A DNA stretch of 64,000 bases from PHAA01 sp963665865 (GCA_963665865.2 CAXXWF010000001.1:2914001-2978000), one strand, 5' to 3'. Counted from the stretch's first letter, positions 34,319 through 44,412 are shown. Notes: a model not told the origin generated them from the sequence alone. Numbers and translations are program-made.

Positions 34319-34834
34319 CTAACAATATTTATCGGGGAAATTTTTCTTGTGCCACTTATTCCAGGTAAGTCTGTCTAGACTCCAGTAATAGGCAGCCCAC
34401 CCCGCCCATAAAAGTATCAGGGCTTCTATTATATATATCGGATTTACACTGACTGAGCCGGCAAACATATAGTTAAAATTCAATAATAAGCTAGCTAATA
34501 GGGCGATAGAAGTAAGCATACCCAGTATCAGAGCAATCCCTACCAAGAGTTCTCCCCAAGCTACCATATACCCAAATAGTTTGGCATTAGGCAATGCAAC
34601 ATGGTTTATGAACCAAGCATACCAAGGCTGCACATCGGGATGAGCCCCACTAGTCTTGGCCAGAGCTCCTTTGAGAAAACCCGTTATCGCCACCCCTGCT
34701 TGCGAGCCGACCCAAACATCTGCGCCTGAACCAGAAACTTTGCCTAATCCTGAAATCACCCAATTGTAACCCAGATAAACACGTAAAATAGTCCACAAAA
34801 TTTTGGCCCAATTCGAATATTTCCATTCAAACAT
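34319..34834 (-). CDS. DoxX/DoxD family membrane protein
   Basis: A 171-residue protein with four membrane helices. WTILRVYLGYNWVISGLGKV at the start and the GYMVAWGELLVGIALILGML helix are typical of the DoxX family (thiosulfate:quinone oxidoreductase small-subunit relatives). The insert between helices 1 and 2 (about 60 residues with HPDVQPWYAWFINH) is typical of the DoxD-like branch. ATG at 34834 follows GGGGG; ATG at 34855 has no ribosome-binding site. It lies upstream of the HesB-like selenoprotein. Confidence 0.8.
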   Translation of the reverse strand: MFEWKYSNWAKILWTILRVYLGYNWVISGLGKVSGSGADVWVGSQAGVAITGFLKGALAKTSGAHPDVQPWYAWFINHVALPNAKLFGYMVAWGELLVGIALILGMLTSIALLASLLLNFNYMFAGSVSVNPIYIIEALILLWAGWAAYYWSLDRLTWNKWHKKNFPDKYC

Positions 34835-35129
34835 ATTCCGATTCCCCCTTTTCATATTAAATATTTGGGTTTGTTACCTAAAGATATTATATTTTCTATA
34901 GTATACAACTTCGGTATACTTTTGGCTAGATAATTTTCTACATTTTATGGAAAAATTATGTTGAACCAGCAACATTCCTGGATAATTATTCCTTACCTTA
35001 TCTTACCTTTGACGACATTTTAATTTCTTAGTTAGAATTAGATGTATAATCAGCAACCAAAATCCAAATGTGGAATCTTAAGACAATTAAAGGAAGGACA
35101 AAAGAAAACCAGTTTTTTAGGAGGATAGC

Positions 35130-35969
35130 GTGAATAAACGTTTTTATGGAATTGTTGTAATAATAATGATTTACTTTATATCAATGTTGACATATAAAGC
35201 TATATACATAAACGATACTCCGCTGCCGAGCATAATTGACAATCCGATAGAAGAATCCACAGTCAACTCTGAGTCTGCAGCTCCCTCTACAAGTTCGGGA
35301 CCTGTTGCTACGATCATTGACGATGGACAAGTATTAAAAAGTGTGGCGGTTGAGCCTGCTGCAGCGATTCTCCCAACAGTGCCTGAAACGAGTAGTAATG
35401 AGTCTCTCGAAACAATAATTCCGCCTTCTTCGGTATCCCGAGGGGTGCAAACTACAGATACATATAAATATCCCAAATTAAGCAAAGTTAATGGTTCATT
35501 TGGGCAGTTCCGCTATCGGGATTTGGCCGGAGGCAGGATCGAGGTAGCCCCACAATGGATAGCAAATAATATTGTTACTATCACTTTGCCGGGTTTAGAT
35601 CAACGGGTGCAGGTTAACAAGGCGGCGGCAGCTAATTTTATTAAAGCTTTTACCTACATTAAAAATGGTACTGCCACTATTAACGGCAAGCAGGTACCAC
35701 TATTAAGTCTGATTAAAACTATGGATGGAACTTTTGTAACCAGGCATGTGAACTGGGGAGGTCCTACTACTGGTTTGAGTAATCACTCTTGGGGAACAGC
35801 AATAGATATCAATGCAAGTAATCATTATGTAGGTTTGAGAATTGATGCTAATTCTACTACTGATCCTAATGCGATCTTGTGGAGAGAGGCCTTTCAACCA
35901 GCTGGTTTTAGTTGGGGTAATAGATACACCGTTGGACCAGATTCAATGCATTTTGAACTGATAAAATAG
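35130..35969 (+). CDS. M15-family peptidase (D-Ala-D-Ala carboxypeptidase-like)
   Basis: A 279-residue anchored peptidase. A signal anchor (5-22) is followed by a Pro/Ser-rich linker (to about 110) and the M15 domain. Zinc ligands fit the SxHxxGxAxD motif (SNHSWGTAIDIN) and the C-terminal His in DSMHFELI. Members trim peptidoglycan peptides, releasing terminal D-Ala or cross-links, outside the membrane. GTG at 35130 with TTAGGAGG upstream is the start. It is monocistronic. Confidence 0.85.
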   Translation: MNKRFYGIVVIIMIYFISMLTYKAIYINDTPLPSIIDNPIEESTVNSESAAPSTSSGPVATIIDDGQVLKSVAVEPAAAILPTVPETSSNESLETIIPPSSVSRGVQTTDTYKYPKLSKVNGSFGQFRYRDLAGGRIEVAPQWIANNIVTITLPGLDQRVQVNKAAAANFIKAFTYIKNGTATINGKQVPLLSLIKTMDGTFVTRHVNWGGPTTGLSNHSWGTAIDINASNHYVGLRIDANSTTDPNAILWREAFQPAGFSWGNRYTVGPDSMHFELIK

Positions 35970-36009
35970 TAACTTGAGCATAGCAGTTGAAATGAGATAA
36001 GACGGAAGA

Positions 36010-36150
36010 GAACGATGGCCGCAGATATCGCTGATTTATATGATTATCGCGGATTTATAATTTTTAATATTTACAAAAGAAAGTTGTTTATATTAATATG
36101 AAATCCGCGATAATCCGCGCCCGGAGGGTCAGTGTCCGTCCGCGTCTATC
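36010..36150. repeat. palindromic repeat with ATTATCGCGGATTT arms
   Basis: ATTATCGCGGATTT (36043-36056) and AAATCCGCGATAAT (36101-36114) are perfect inverted arms around an A+T-rich loop. The right side ends TCCGCGTCTATCG, which recalls the ends of the 5777-5982 element. No coding capacity is seen. Confidence 0.55.
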
Positions 36151-36155
36151 GTTTC

Positions 36156-37235
36156 CTAAAAAGCACTTATGATGGCAAAGCCGAATTCCAATGCGATTAA
36201 CACTATAATAATCCACTCCAGGAAGTAGGAATGCTGGATATTCACTTCGTTGCTGAGCAAACTATAATTCTGCTGTATTACTTGCAATTTCCGGTTTATA
36301 CTTTCTGTCCACTGATCACTGCGCAAAACCTTTAAGGTAGTCTGGTAGACCCGAGCATAGTAAATGTCCTCGGTTATCTTTATCAGGTTTTCAATCCTTT
36401 CCCTAACTTCAGTTATTTCAGCGATTAACTGCATGCGGGTGGTTATTATTTCCCGGTAATGGCGCATTCTCCGATAGCGCGACTTGGTTTCTGCCACTTC
36501 TATATCATCATACATTTTTTCCATTTGTTTATTAAGCAAATTATCATAATAGCGCAGTTCCACCAACTGCACATTGGCAAACTCTATCAAATCCCTCAGA
36601 TCGCCCGGATCTTTCGGATCACAGATTAGCGCCGTATCCCAAGTAAGAACTACAAAGTCGGTCTGGCTGTAGCTCAGTCGGTTTTTCATGACCTGTTCCC
36701 TCATCTGTTCACTGAAATCGACCCTCTCGCCCATAAGCAGAGGTACCGGATCTGAGAGTTCATCGGTGTGAGTGATACGATAAATAGTGTAGTCTTCGTA
36801 GAATTCAGGATCTATTTCGAGGTTGTCCAGACCTGGCTGCAAGAGCTTTTTCAGGTATTTCAGGGTTCGAACGAATATATCCTCAAGTCCTGTCTGCCCG
36901 GAAAAACGGAGCCCCATTTCCTCTAGCTCATACTTGGCCGTATTCTCTTCTTCATAACTCAGGCAGATGCTTATAGCCCCAATGTCAAATATTTTAGCCT
37001 GGGCAGTAAAGCAAACCGAATCAGGATTTTCTTCTAATGAAAATTTGCCCAGTTTAACGAGTAAGGGTGGGACTTCCATCTGGATTGACTTGGTACTAAC
37101 CCGCGAAAACCTAGCCCTTGAGGGCATATGATCGTGGGGTAGCTGTGTTTCCAGAAGATCCAGATTGAATTCGCGCCCAGTTTCATAGATACGGTAGATA
37201 ATAGCGAAAACATAGCAGTTTTTCTCCTCCTTCAC
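36156..37235 (-). CDS. membrane-tethered coiled-coil protein, RMD1/DUF155-like
   Basis: A 359-residue protein. The C-terminal part (about 270-359) has long helices (RERIENLIKITEDIYYARVY, KLQVIQQNYSLLSNEVNIQH) ending in one membrane helix (WIIIVLIALEFGFAIISAF), as in RMD1/DUF155 proteins. The N-terminal 250 residues are a mixed domain that contains FVVLTWDTALICDP. No enzymatic motif is visible. It stands alone between a repeat and a molbindin gene. The family assignment rests on the C-terminus only. Confidence 0.5.
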   Translation of the reverse strand: MKEEKNCYVFAIIYRIYETGREFNLDLLETQLPHDHMPSRARFSRVSTKSIQMEVPPLLVKLGKFSLEENPDSVCFTAQAKIFDIGAISICLSYEEENTAKYELEEMGLRFSGQTGLEDIFVRTLKYLKKLLQPGLDNLEIDPEFYEDYTIYRITHTDELSDPVPLLMGERVDFSEQMREQVMKNRLSYSQTDFVVLTWDTALICDPKDPGDLRDLIEFANVQLVELRYYDNLLNKQMEKMYDDIEVAETKSRYRRMRHYREIITTRMQLIAEITEVRERIENLIKITEDIYYARVYQTTLKVLRSDQWTESINRKLQVIQQNYSLLSNEVNIQHSYFLEWIIIVLIALEFGFAIISAF

Positions 37236-37384
37236 ATATTCCTTAGGCCTGGAACCAAGTAATTAATTGATTGTATTGTAACAGGCGTTTTTTTGAATCG
37301 CAAATTCATGCGCATTGCAAGGAAATCATTTCTGTTTAAAATGTTGGCTTTCCGTATATGCTAAGAAAAAAGGGAGGTATAGCT

Positions 37385-37621
37385 ATGCGTATTAGCGACC
37401 CTAATAAATTGGTGGGTAAGATCATGAGAATTAACGCTGGTAAGGATATGACGGAGATTATAGTGGATGTGGGCGACCAGGCTGTAACGGCAACGATTAC
37501 CGCCGGTGCAGCTCATGACATGAATTTACATGACGGAGACGAGGTTTTTGCAATGTTTAATTCTACCTCGGTGACGCTCATTAAGGATACTAAAGAGCCC
37601 AGGAGAGATTACAAATTCTAG
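37385..37621 (+). CDS. molybdopterin/molybdate-binding protein (TOBE/Mop)
   Basis: A 78-residue single-domain molbindin-like protein. LVGKIMRINAGKDMTEIIVD and AVTATITAGAAHDMNL and EVFAMFNSTSVTLIKD match the Mop/TOBE barrel, which binds molybdate or tungstate as an oligomer. ATG at 37385 follows AGGGAGG. It is likely involved in oxyanion storage for Mo/W enzymes such as formate dehydrogenases. It ends at a bidirectional terminator. Confidence 0.85.
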   Translation: MRISDPNKLVGKIMRINAGKDMTEIIVDVGDQAVTATITAGAAHDMNLHDGDEVFAMFNSTSVTLIKDTKEPRRDYKF

Positions 37622-37631
37622 ATTTCAAAAA

Positions 37632-37668
37632 CGAAGGGGTCTCAAATTGCCCTGAGATCCCTTCGATA
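37632..37668. terminator. terminator between molbindin and hbd (convergent)
   Basis: Stem CGAAGGGGTCTCA/TGAGATCCCTTCG (12 of 13 pairs) with a short loop, flanked by A/T-rich tails. It serves both convergent genes. Confidence 0.75.
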
Positions 37669-37684
37669 TTTACAAATTAATAAT

Positions 37685-38524
37685 TTAGTATACGAAGAAT
37701 CCTTCGCCAGTCTTGCGGCCGAGTTTGCCAGCACGAACCATTTTGGCCAGCAGCGGGCAGGGACGATATTTTGGATCACCAAATTCTCTATATAGAGTCT
37801 GCATAACCGCCAAACAGATATCCAAGCCGATCATATCAGACAGAGCCAGGGGGCCCATAGGATGTCCGGCACCATACTTCATGGAAGTGTCAATATCAGC
37901 GGCATTGGCAACGCCTTCCATCAACGCATACATGCCTTCGTTCAGCATGGGGATCAAAAGACGGTTTACAACGAAGCCCGGAGCTTCATTAATTTCTACC
38001 GGAGCCTTACCCATCTGTAGGGTGATGTCCTTAATATAATCATAGGTGGCCTGACTGGTGGATGCCCCTCTAATAATTTCTACCAGCTTCATGGCAGGTA
38101 CAGGGTTGAAGAAATGCATACCGATTACCTTGTCAGCTCTGCCAGAAGCCGCACCGATTTCGGTGAGACTGAGAGCAGATGTATTGGAGGCCAGAATACA
38201 CTCGGGCTTACAAATAGAATCCAACTCTTTGAAAATTGCTTTCTTAATATCCATAATTTCAACCGCAGCTTCGATTACCACGTCACAATCTTTGGCATCT
38301 GCAAGGTCAATGCTACCTGATATTTTTGCCATTACAGCATCTTTGACGGCAGCTTCCATTTTACCTTTTTCCACGAGCTTAGATAGGTTTTTGTTAATGC
38401 CCTTAATCCCGTTGTCAACAAACTCCTGTTTAATGTCCCGAACAACCACTTCGAAACCAGATTGAGCGGCTACCTGTACAATTCCCGCCCCCATAGTACC
38501 TGCACCAAGTACCATAATCTTCAT
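37685..38524 (-). CDS. hbd: 3-hydroxybutyryl-CoA dehydrogenase, paralogue 1
   Basis: A 279-residue NAD-dependent dehydrogenase of butyrate metabolism, interconverting 3-hydroxybutyryl-CoA and acetoacetyl-CoA. It has the Rossmann motif MVLGAGTMGAGIVQVAAQSG, the VIGMHFFNPVPAMKLVEII segment with catalytic His, EAPGFVVNRLLIP and the C-terminal MVRAGKLGRKTGEGFF. It is nearly identical over most of its length to paralogue 2 at 51381-52220. Upstream leader sequences (for example ACAGTCCTCAAT) are shared too. The two bracket the grd cluster. ATG at 38524 follows AGGAGG. Confidence 0.93.
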   Translation of the reverse strand: MKIMVLGAGTMGAGIVQVAAQSGFEVVVRDIKQEFVDNGIKGINKNLSKLVEKGKMEAAVKDAVMAKISGSIDLADAKDCDVVIEAAVEIMDIKKAIFKELDSICKPECILASNTSALSLTEIGAASGRADKVIGMHFFNPVPAMKLVEIIRGASTSQATYDYIKDITLQMGKAPVEINEAPGFVVNRLLIPMLNEGMYALMEGVANAADIDTSMKYGAGHPMGPLALSDMIGLDICLAVMQTLYREFGDPKYRPCPLLAKMVRAGKLGRKTGEGFFVY

Positions 38525-38705
38525 TCCAACAACCTCCTTTTTTTAATAAATTCTGTTTTCTGTTATTTTGAACTAACAGTCCTCAATCACTAATTCTATA
38601 TATACTTCAACAATCCTCCTTTATGCATTATTTTTGGAAATATAGGAATATAATGCATAAACGGAGCTCACCTTTGGTGGGCCCCCAGTCCAGTCCCTAT
38701 TGCAT

Positions 38706-39596
38706 TTATGGTCGTCTATTACTCTGAAAATCCTTAATAATCAAGTTTTTTAATTTAGCTACTGATTTTGGCAGCGATAGATTTTTTTTGTGAACCAAAC
38801 ACACTTTGGTAGATATACTGTCTAATGAAAACATTTTTAAAGAAGGATCATTAAGCCCGCGGGTATAAAAATCAGAGGTACGGCCAACTAACCTTGGGTT
38901 TTTCTTAATCATGTCGGGAATAAGTGGTGCATGGGTTGTTTGATAAACAATATTCGGTTCAAAGCCTGCATCAGCACAAAATTTATAGGTAAATTGATAG
39001 GAATTATACATAGAAGACATAACCACCAGAGGTTCATTTTTTAGATGGATTATGTCTATTCTATCCAATGAGGCAAGTTTATGTTTTGTATTTACTATAA
39101 TTTTAGGTGTAATCGTAAGCAGTTCTTTGTAATAGAAGAAGTTCTTATCAAAGGGTTCTGTAAGGACGCCTAAAATGCACTCTTCATTTTTTATTAATAC
39201 CTCACACTCTCGGCTGGGACTTTCAATTACCCTCATATTGAAAGCTGGATCCTGATTTAAAAATATGGATTGAAGCAGGGGTGACGAATTGCCAACAAAC
39301 TCGCTAATACAGGCTATCCTTATAATATCGCTTGATTCAGACATTAATTTAAAATAGTCTGTGCACATATCATTTTGATTTACAATAACTTCTGCATGTT
39401 CCTTGAGATATTGGCCACATTCGGTTAATACTAGTCCTCTCGACGTCCTTAGAAATAAATTGCAGTCCAACTCCTTCTCAAGTCTGGTGATGGCAACACT
39501 AAGACCTTGTTGGGAGATATATAATTTATTTGCGGCTGTTGAGAAATTCTTATCACGACATAATTGAAGAAAATAGGTTAAAACCTTAATATCCAT
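38706..39596 (-). CDS. LysR-type transcriptional regulator, paralogue 2
   Basis: A 296-residue LysR regulator. The winged HTH (KNFSTAANKLYISQQGLSVA, residues 16-35) is followed by a linker helix and effector domain. It is about 80% identical by eye to the next gene upstream (both end SVAKLKNLIIKDFQSNRRP or SVIKLKNLIIKDFQSNRRP). It lies between hbd and the grd/transporter genes, so a role in controlling one of these is likely but unproven. A hairpin with GGAGCTCACC lies downstream near 38665. Confidence 0.88.
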   Translation of the reverse strand: MDIKVLTYFLQLCRDKNFSTAANKLYISQQGLSVAITRLEKELDCNLFLRTSRGLVLTECGQYLKEHAEVIVNQNDMCTDYFKLMSESSDIIRIACISEFVGNSSPLLQSIFLNQDPAFNMRVIESPSRECEVLIKNEECILGVLTEPFDKNFFYYKELLTITPKIIVNTKHKLASLDRIDIIHLKNEPLVVMSSMYNSYQFTYKFCADAGFEPNIVYQTTHAPLIPDMIKKNPRLVGRTSDFYTRGLNDPSLKMFSLDSISTKVCLVHKKNLSLPKSVAKLKNLIIKDFQSNRRP

Positions 39597-39654
39597 TAAA
39601 CTCCACCTTCTTTCTCCGGGTCATCGACATCTACTACGGCCATTCCGATAAACT

Positions 39655-40545
39655 TTATGGACGCCTATTACTCTGGAAATCCTTAATAATCAAGTTTTTT
39701 AATTTGATTACTGATTTGGGCAGTGACATATTTTTTTTGTAAACCAGACACACCTTGGTAGATATACTATCTAAGGAAAGTATTTTTAAGGAAGGATCAT
39801 AAAGCCCACGAGCAGAGATATTAGAAATACGGCCTACCAAATTGGGGTTTTTCTTAACCATGTCGGGAATAAGCGGCGCATAGTATGTTTCATAAACAAT
39901 GTTCGGTTCAAAGCCTGAATCGGCACAATTTTTGTAGTTTTCTTTGTAGGAATTATATATAGATGACATAACAACCAGAGGTTCATTTCTAAGATGATTA
40001 ATATTAATTCTATCCAATGCTGCAAGTTTATGTTTAATATTTACAACAATTCTTGGTGACATTGTAAACAGCTCGCTGATTTGAAAAGCGTTTTTGTCAA
40101 AGGGTTCACAAATAATGCCCAAAATACACTCATTATTTTTTAAAAGCACCTCACATTCTCGGCTTGGTTGTTCAATCACTCTCATGTTGAAAGTGGGATC
40201 TTGATTCAAAAATATTGATTGAATCAGGGGAGAAGCCGAGCTAACAAATTCATTAATACAGGCTACCCTAATGATATCGGTTGATTCTGACATTGATTTA
40301 AAATAGCCGGTGCACTTATCATTCTGATTTATAATAATTTCTGCATGTTCCTTAAGATACTCGCCGTTTTCCGTTAATACAAGCCCTTTCGAAGTCCTCA
40401 GGAATAAGTTGCAGTCCAGCTCCTTCTCCAGTCTGGTGATAGCCACACTAAGACCTTGCTGGGAAATATATAGATTATTTGCTGCTAATGAAAAACTCTT
40501 ATCACGACATAATTGAAGAAAATAGGTTAAAACCTTAATATCCAT
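39655..40545 (-). CDS. LysR-type transcriptional regulator, paralogue 1
   Basis: A 296-residue LysR regulator with the HTH SFSLAANNLYISQQGLSVA near the N-terminus. It is a close tandem paralogue of 38706-39596, differing mainly in the effector pocket (for example IYNSYKENYKNCADSGFEP against MYNSYQFTYKFCADAGFEP). ATG at 40545 is preferred over 40590 because the LysR family begins at MDIKVLTYFLQL. The two may sense different ligands. Confidence 0.88.
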   Translation of the reverse strand: MDIKVLTYFLQLCRDKSFSLAANNLYISQQGLSVAITRLEKELDCNLFLRTSKGLVLTENGEYLKEHAEIIINQNDKCTGYFKSMSESTDIIRVACINEFVSSASPLIQSIFLNQDPTFNMRVIEQPSRECEVLLKNNECILGIICEPFDKNAFQISELFTMSPRIVVNIKHKLAALDRININHLRNEPLVVMSSIYNSYKENYKNCADSGFEPNIVYETYYAPLIPDMVKKNPNLVGRISNISARGLYDPSLKILSLDSISTKVCLVYKKNMSLPKSVIKLKNLIIKDFQSNRRP

Positions 40546-40650
40546 GTAAATTCTACCCTCTTTCTCCTGGCCATCAACATGTACGACCATTTCGTCAAAG
40601 GTCGCTAAGCCGGTTAAGAACTCTAACAGGCCTGCTGGTGTATAGGCCTA

Positions 40651-41418
40651 TTATTGAGGACTATACCCAAACTGTATCGATATTTCTTTCCCTGCTTCAA
40701 CCACTTTAGCAATTGTTTCCATCATTTTGTCATTTTCACTTAGCCTCTGCAGCGGAGCGACTAAACTCACAGCCCCGATTATTTTGTTTCGATAATTAAA
40801 AAGCGGAGCCGAAATCCCAGTAATTCCGTCTATAAATTCCTGCATATCAATAAAGTAGCCTCTCTGGTGTATTTCAGCAAGTTGGGAAATGACCTCTTCT
40901 TTTTTTGTAACGGTATGGTCAGTATATTGGAACATTTGTTGTTGCAGATACTCTTCTAATTCTTCTGTTTCCATAAAGGCAAGGATAAGCTTGCCCGGTC
41001 CATAAGTTAAAGGAAGGGCAACTCCTATATCACTACATATTCGCATCTTATTATGGCTTTCATATTTTTCTATACAAACATGATGATATTGTCTTCTTTC
41101 AACTATGAATACAGTTTCATTAGTATCGTTTCTTAATCTTTCCAATATTCTTCTTCCGGCTGGTCCCAGTTCAAAAAAATCGACCACTACCCGCCCCCAT
41201 TTCAATACCTTCATTCCAAGCTTATATAAACGCTTTGTGGAATCATAATCTATAACTCCTTCTGCTAAAAGGGTTACTAATATTCGCTTGGCTGATGCTT
41301 TATTCAAATTACAATTATTTACGATTTCCGTAAAAGTAGCTTCCTTTAAGACTGCCAGTTCATCAAGAACCAATATGGCATTAGCAACCATCGGAACACG
41401 ATATCCTTCTTTTGGCAT
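40651..41418 (-). CDS. IclR-family transcriptional regulator
   Basis: A 255-residue IclR regulator. The N-terminal winged HTH (VLDELAVLKEATFTEIVNN, then ASAKRILVTLLAEG) is followed by the effector domain with GTFIV-like strands (ETVFIVERRQYHHVCIEKYE) and GITGISAPLFNYRNKIIGAV. ATG at 41418 follows GTGGGG. It is downstream of the DASS transporter and Grd component B genes and is the best candidate for their substrate-responsive regulator. Confidence 0.88.
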   Translation of the reverse strand: MPKEGYRVPMVANAILVLDELAVLKEATFTEIVNNCNLNKASAKRILVTLLAEGVIDYDSTKRLYKLGMKVLKWGRVVVDFFELGPAGRRILERLRNDTNETVFIVERRQYHHVCIEKYESHNKMRICSDIGVALPLTYGPGKLILAFMETEELEEYLQQQMFQYTDHTVTKKEEVISQLAEIHQRGYFIDMQEFIDGITGISAPLFNYRNKIIGAVSLVAPLQRLSENDKMMETIAKVVEAGKEISIQFGYSPQ

Positions 41419-41628
41419 ATAATTACCCCACTTAGTATTTTTCTTTAATTTTAATTTAATACTATTCAGGCACATTGCGGGCATTTGCTTTAGGTTTAAA
41501 CCTCTATGTCTCCATAGGATTAGAATCCCATCAACCACCGACTTTTCATGCCCTCCATCATGGCTATGTTTTTATTAGTTTATCATGACCAAGGGGGGCA
41601 GCTTAAGCCCCCCCTTGAAAAAACCTGT

Positions 41629-43062
41629 TTATTTTATGAGACCGAGGAATTTCCAATAAGGTACGCTAATCAGCAGCCCGATAAGAGAAATAATCATATA
41701 AGCCACAGACGCCTTGACGGTATGCTTATAGGCAACTCTGTCTTCTCCTCCCGCTGCTGCAAAAGCAGATAAGAAGTTGGCATTCTGATAAGGCAGGTAC
41801 CAAACCATGACGGAAACATAAGAAACCATGCCTATAACCCATGGATTTATCCCTGCTACCGAGGCAAAAGGCAGCAGCATCACTGTAAAAATAGTCATCC
41901 CGGCAGTCAGTGACACGATAACGGCACGCATCAAGTAGATCGTAATGGCTGTTGCCGTAATAAGAAGATAGGGATTTCCAACAAATTGAGTCAAATAGGG
42001 GCCTAAATTTGTGCCAATCCACTTATCAATTCCTACCGCAGGTAAAACATTTACGAGGTTAAGAACTCCGCCGATAAAAAACATCAAACTCCAAATCATT
42101 TTGCTGTGAAACTCTTCCTTGCCAAAGACGTTTAGTGCCATTAATATCCACATCCCAGCTAAGGCGGTTATAACCGCAGGAATACCAACAATTCGTTCAG
42201 TAATCCAGAACCCCAAAGCACATACCAAAACCAGACAGGTAATCTTTTCATTACGATTCATCGGACCAAGCTCGGCAATTTGCTTTTTAATATAGTCACG
42301 TGAAAGTGCTTTTTCATCTTCCGGCTTATACATTCTGGTAATGGCAAAATAAGAACCTACCAGCAATACTATTGCCCAGGGAATCATACATATAAACCAA
42401 TATGACCAAGAAAATTGGGCCTGTGTCTCTTTTGGCAGCAAACCTAATATTACATAGCCTAAAAAGGATGCACTAATGAAAATAACCCCATTCAGAGAGA
42501 AGCCGGTATACATAGCTGCAAAGAGCCCGGCCATACCCTGGCTTCTTTTTTCGAATCCCAGTTGCTCACCAATTCCCATCGCAAAGGGAGCCGTAATGGC
42601 GCATTTAGCTGTTGTACTTGGTATTATCGGTGCTGCCAGCGTACCCGCTCCCAGCAAGGCCATTACTTGTCCTTTGTAAGTGGGCGGAAACAGCTTTATA
42701 GCCATCAAAGAAACACGCTTAAGCAATCCGCTTTTAGTAACACCAATGCCAATACCAATTGCTCCAATTAACATCCACCAGGTTGTGTCGCCAAAGGAGC
42801 CAAATGCGGTTTTAAAAGGTACTGCTTTTGTACCTGCCCATAAAACGCACATCAGCATTGAGGCTACATAATCAGGTATAGGCTGAAGAATCCAGTTGCA
42901 AATAGCCCACATGAGAATACCAAATACCCACATTGCTTGAACGGTCAATCCCGCAGGAGGTGTACTGAAGGCAATGATCAAACCGATTATAACGGAAATA
43001 AGTTCGAAAACTATTTTTTTCTGATTATCTTTCAATATTGGCTTTTTTTCGTCAGTTGACAT
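41629..43062 (-). CDS. DASS/SLC13-family anion transporter
   Basis: A 477-residue transporter with about 11-12 membrane helices. It shows the divalent anion:Na+ symporter signatures: duplicated helical-hairpin regions, IIPSTTAKCAITAPFAMGIG (substrate/sodium site, SNT-like motif) and a C-terminal WYLPYQNANFLSAFAAAGG. Known members import dicarboxylates, tartrate, sulfate or similar anions, with cation coupling. It lies 34 bases downstream of grdB, so it is probably on the same transcript. A glycine- or betaine-type importer is not found here. The substrate is unknown. Confidence 0.9.
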   Translation of the reverse strand: MSTDEKKPILKDNQKKIVFELISVIIGLIIAFSTPPAGLTVQAMWVFGILMWAICNWILQPIPDYVASMLMCVLWAGTKAVPFKTAFGSFGDTTWWMLIGAIGIGIGVTKSGLLKRVSLMAIKLFPPTYKGQVMALLGAGTLAAPIIPSTTAKCAITAPFAMGIGEQLGFEKRSQGMAGLFAAMYTGFSLNGVIFISASFLGYVILGLLPKETQAQFSWSYWFICMIPWAIVLLVGSYFAITRMYKPEDEKALSRDYIKKQIAELGPMNRNEKITCLVLVCALGFWITERIVGIPAVITALAGMWILMALNVFGKEEFHSKMIWSLMFFIGGVLNLVNVLPAVGIDKWIGTNLGPYLTQFVGNPYLLITATAITIYLMRAVIVSLTAGMTIFTVMLLPFASVAGINPWVIGMVSYVSVMVWYLPYQNANFLSAFAAAGGEDRVAYKHTVKASVAYMIISLIGLLISVPYWKFLGLIK

Positions 43063-43096
43063 AATTTCACCCCTTAATTTTTTTTGACCATTTAGT

Positions 43097-44380
43097 TTAG
43101 GATGTCAATTTCTGCAAGGCAGTACGAGTCATTTTCACTCTTAAATCTTGCTCTTGATTGGGTAACAAAGTGGGCTGTCCGAGAGGATAGAGAATGCTTG
43201 ACGATGGGAAAATACGTTTGGAACCAATTGCCGTGGCGACTGGTGTCATATTGCAGATATGCACTGTGGGAATTCCTGCCCGTTCTAACTCCTTTACAAT
43301 CCCTGCACCGCAGCGAGTGCTGGTTCCTCAGGTAGATGTCAAAAGGACGCCGTCAATATGGTGCTCTTTAATGTAGGCGGCCATCCCTTGACCTATTTTC
43401 TTAGCGTTGGTAAGGGAGGTCATTAATCCGGTTGTACCCAGGTAATAATCATGAAGTTTACCTATATATCCGTCTTTCTCTAGCATGCGCATTGCATCAA
43501 GGGGGACAAGGCGGTCGGGATCCTCCAGAACATAAGCTGTATTATATCCGCGGTGACATACCGTGTAATCTCCCTCTGCCAAATCAGATTTACCTTCTAC
43601 GGAATAAATCCCAAACCTGTCGGCATTGCCGGTCGGCATATTATCAGGATTATCCGCAGGATACAATCCTCCGTCAGTAACCATCACTATAGTAGCTTTA
43701 GAGAGATCCACCACCGGTGGAGCAGGTATAACATCGTCATGATTTACGATAGGAACTTCCGTTTGGAAAGACCGGCCATTATATTTGGCCAGCAGCATAT
43801 CAACCGTCCGTTCCGACGCATTTTTATCACTTCTTTTGTTCTTTATTAGGCCGCGGACAAAGTATCCTTCCTCGTCCGGAGTACCGATTTCTTCGCCGGT
43901 CACCAGCTTCATACCAAGGGATACGATATTCTTAGTATCAACTGCCATTGTTCGAGCGTTAGTTCCGGTCTTGATAATAAATAGATCTTGTCTAAAAATG
44001 TCAACGCCGGGATTTTCCTCATACATACCTGTTATCGCCGGAATTCCCAATTCCTTTTGCACCACCGCACAGACTGAGCCACAGGCGACCCCATACCGTC
44101 CTGCGCCATAGGCGGGCCCAGCAACCACTAAATCAGGCTCATACTTTCTAATGAGTTCAACAATTTCTAATGTGACTACATCTAACCGCTCGGCGATATA
44201 ATTATCACCGCAGATGATAGTAGCAACTATTTCACCCCTTTCCCCAAGCGCTTTCTGTAGACTTAGGCCCGGCCCAATTGCTCCCACCTTAACTTCCGGC
44301 CCCATATGGGCAGTGTCCTCACTGCCGTATTGACCAAAAAATTGGTTAATATAGTGAACAACTTTAATCTTCTCAGCCAT
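43097..44380 (-). CDS. grdB: Grd-type reductase component B, selenoprotein subunit (UGA at codon 351)
   Basis: The 427-residue substrate-reducing subunit of a glycine/sarcosine/betaine reductase-type complex, also called GrdF or GrdH in other enzymes. It has the family blocks VVHYINQFFGQYG, IVATIICGDNYIAERL, PAYGAGRYGVACG and PAITGMYEENPG. The frame continues through TGA at 43330-43328 (HHIDGVLLTSTUGTSTRCGAG) to a stop at 43097, matching the known Sec site. A standard call ends at 43328. The usual U-x-x-C-x-x-C motif is U-x-x-S-x-x-C here. The gene lies 32 bases after the grdE-like gene. Specificity cannot be assigned. Confidence 0.92.
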
Positions 44381-44412
44381 GATTCATCGTCCTCCTTTTC
44401 TGTCGGTCAGCA

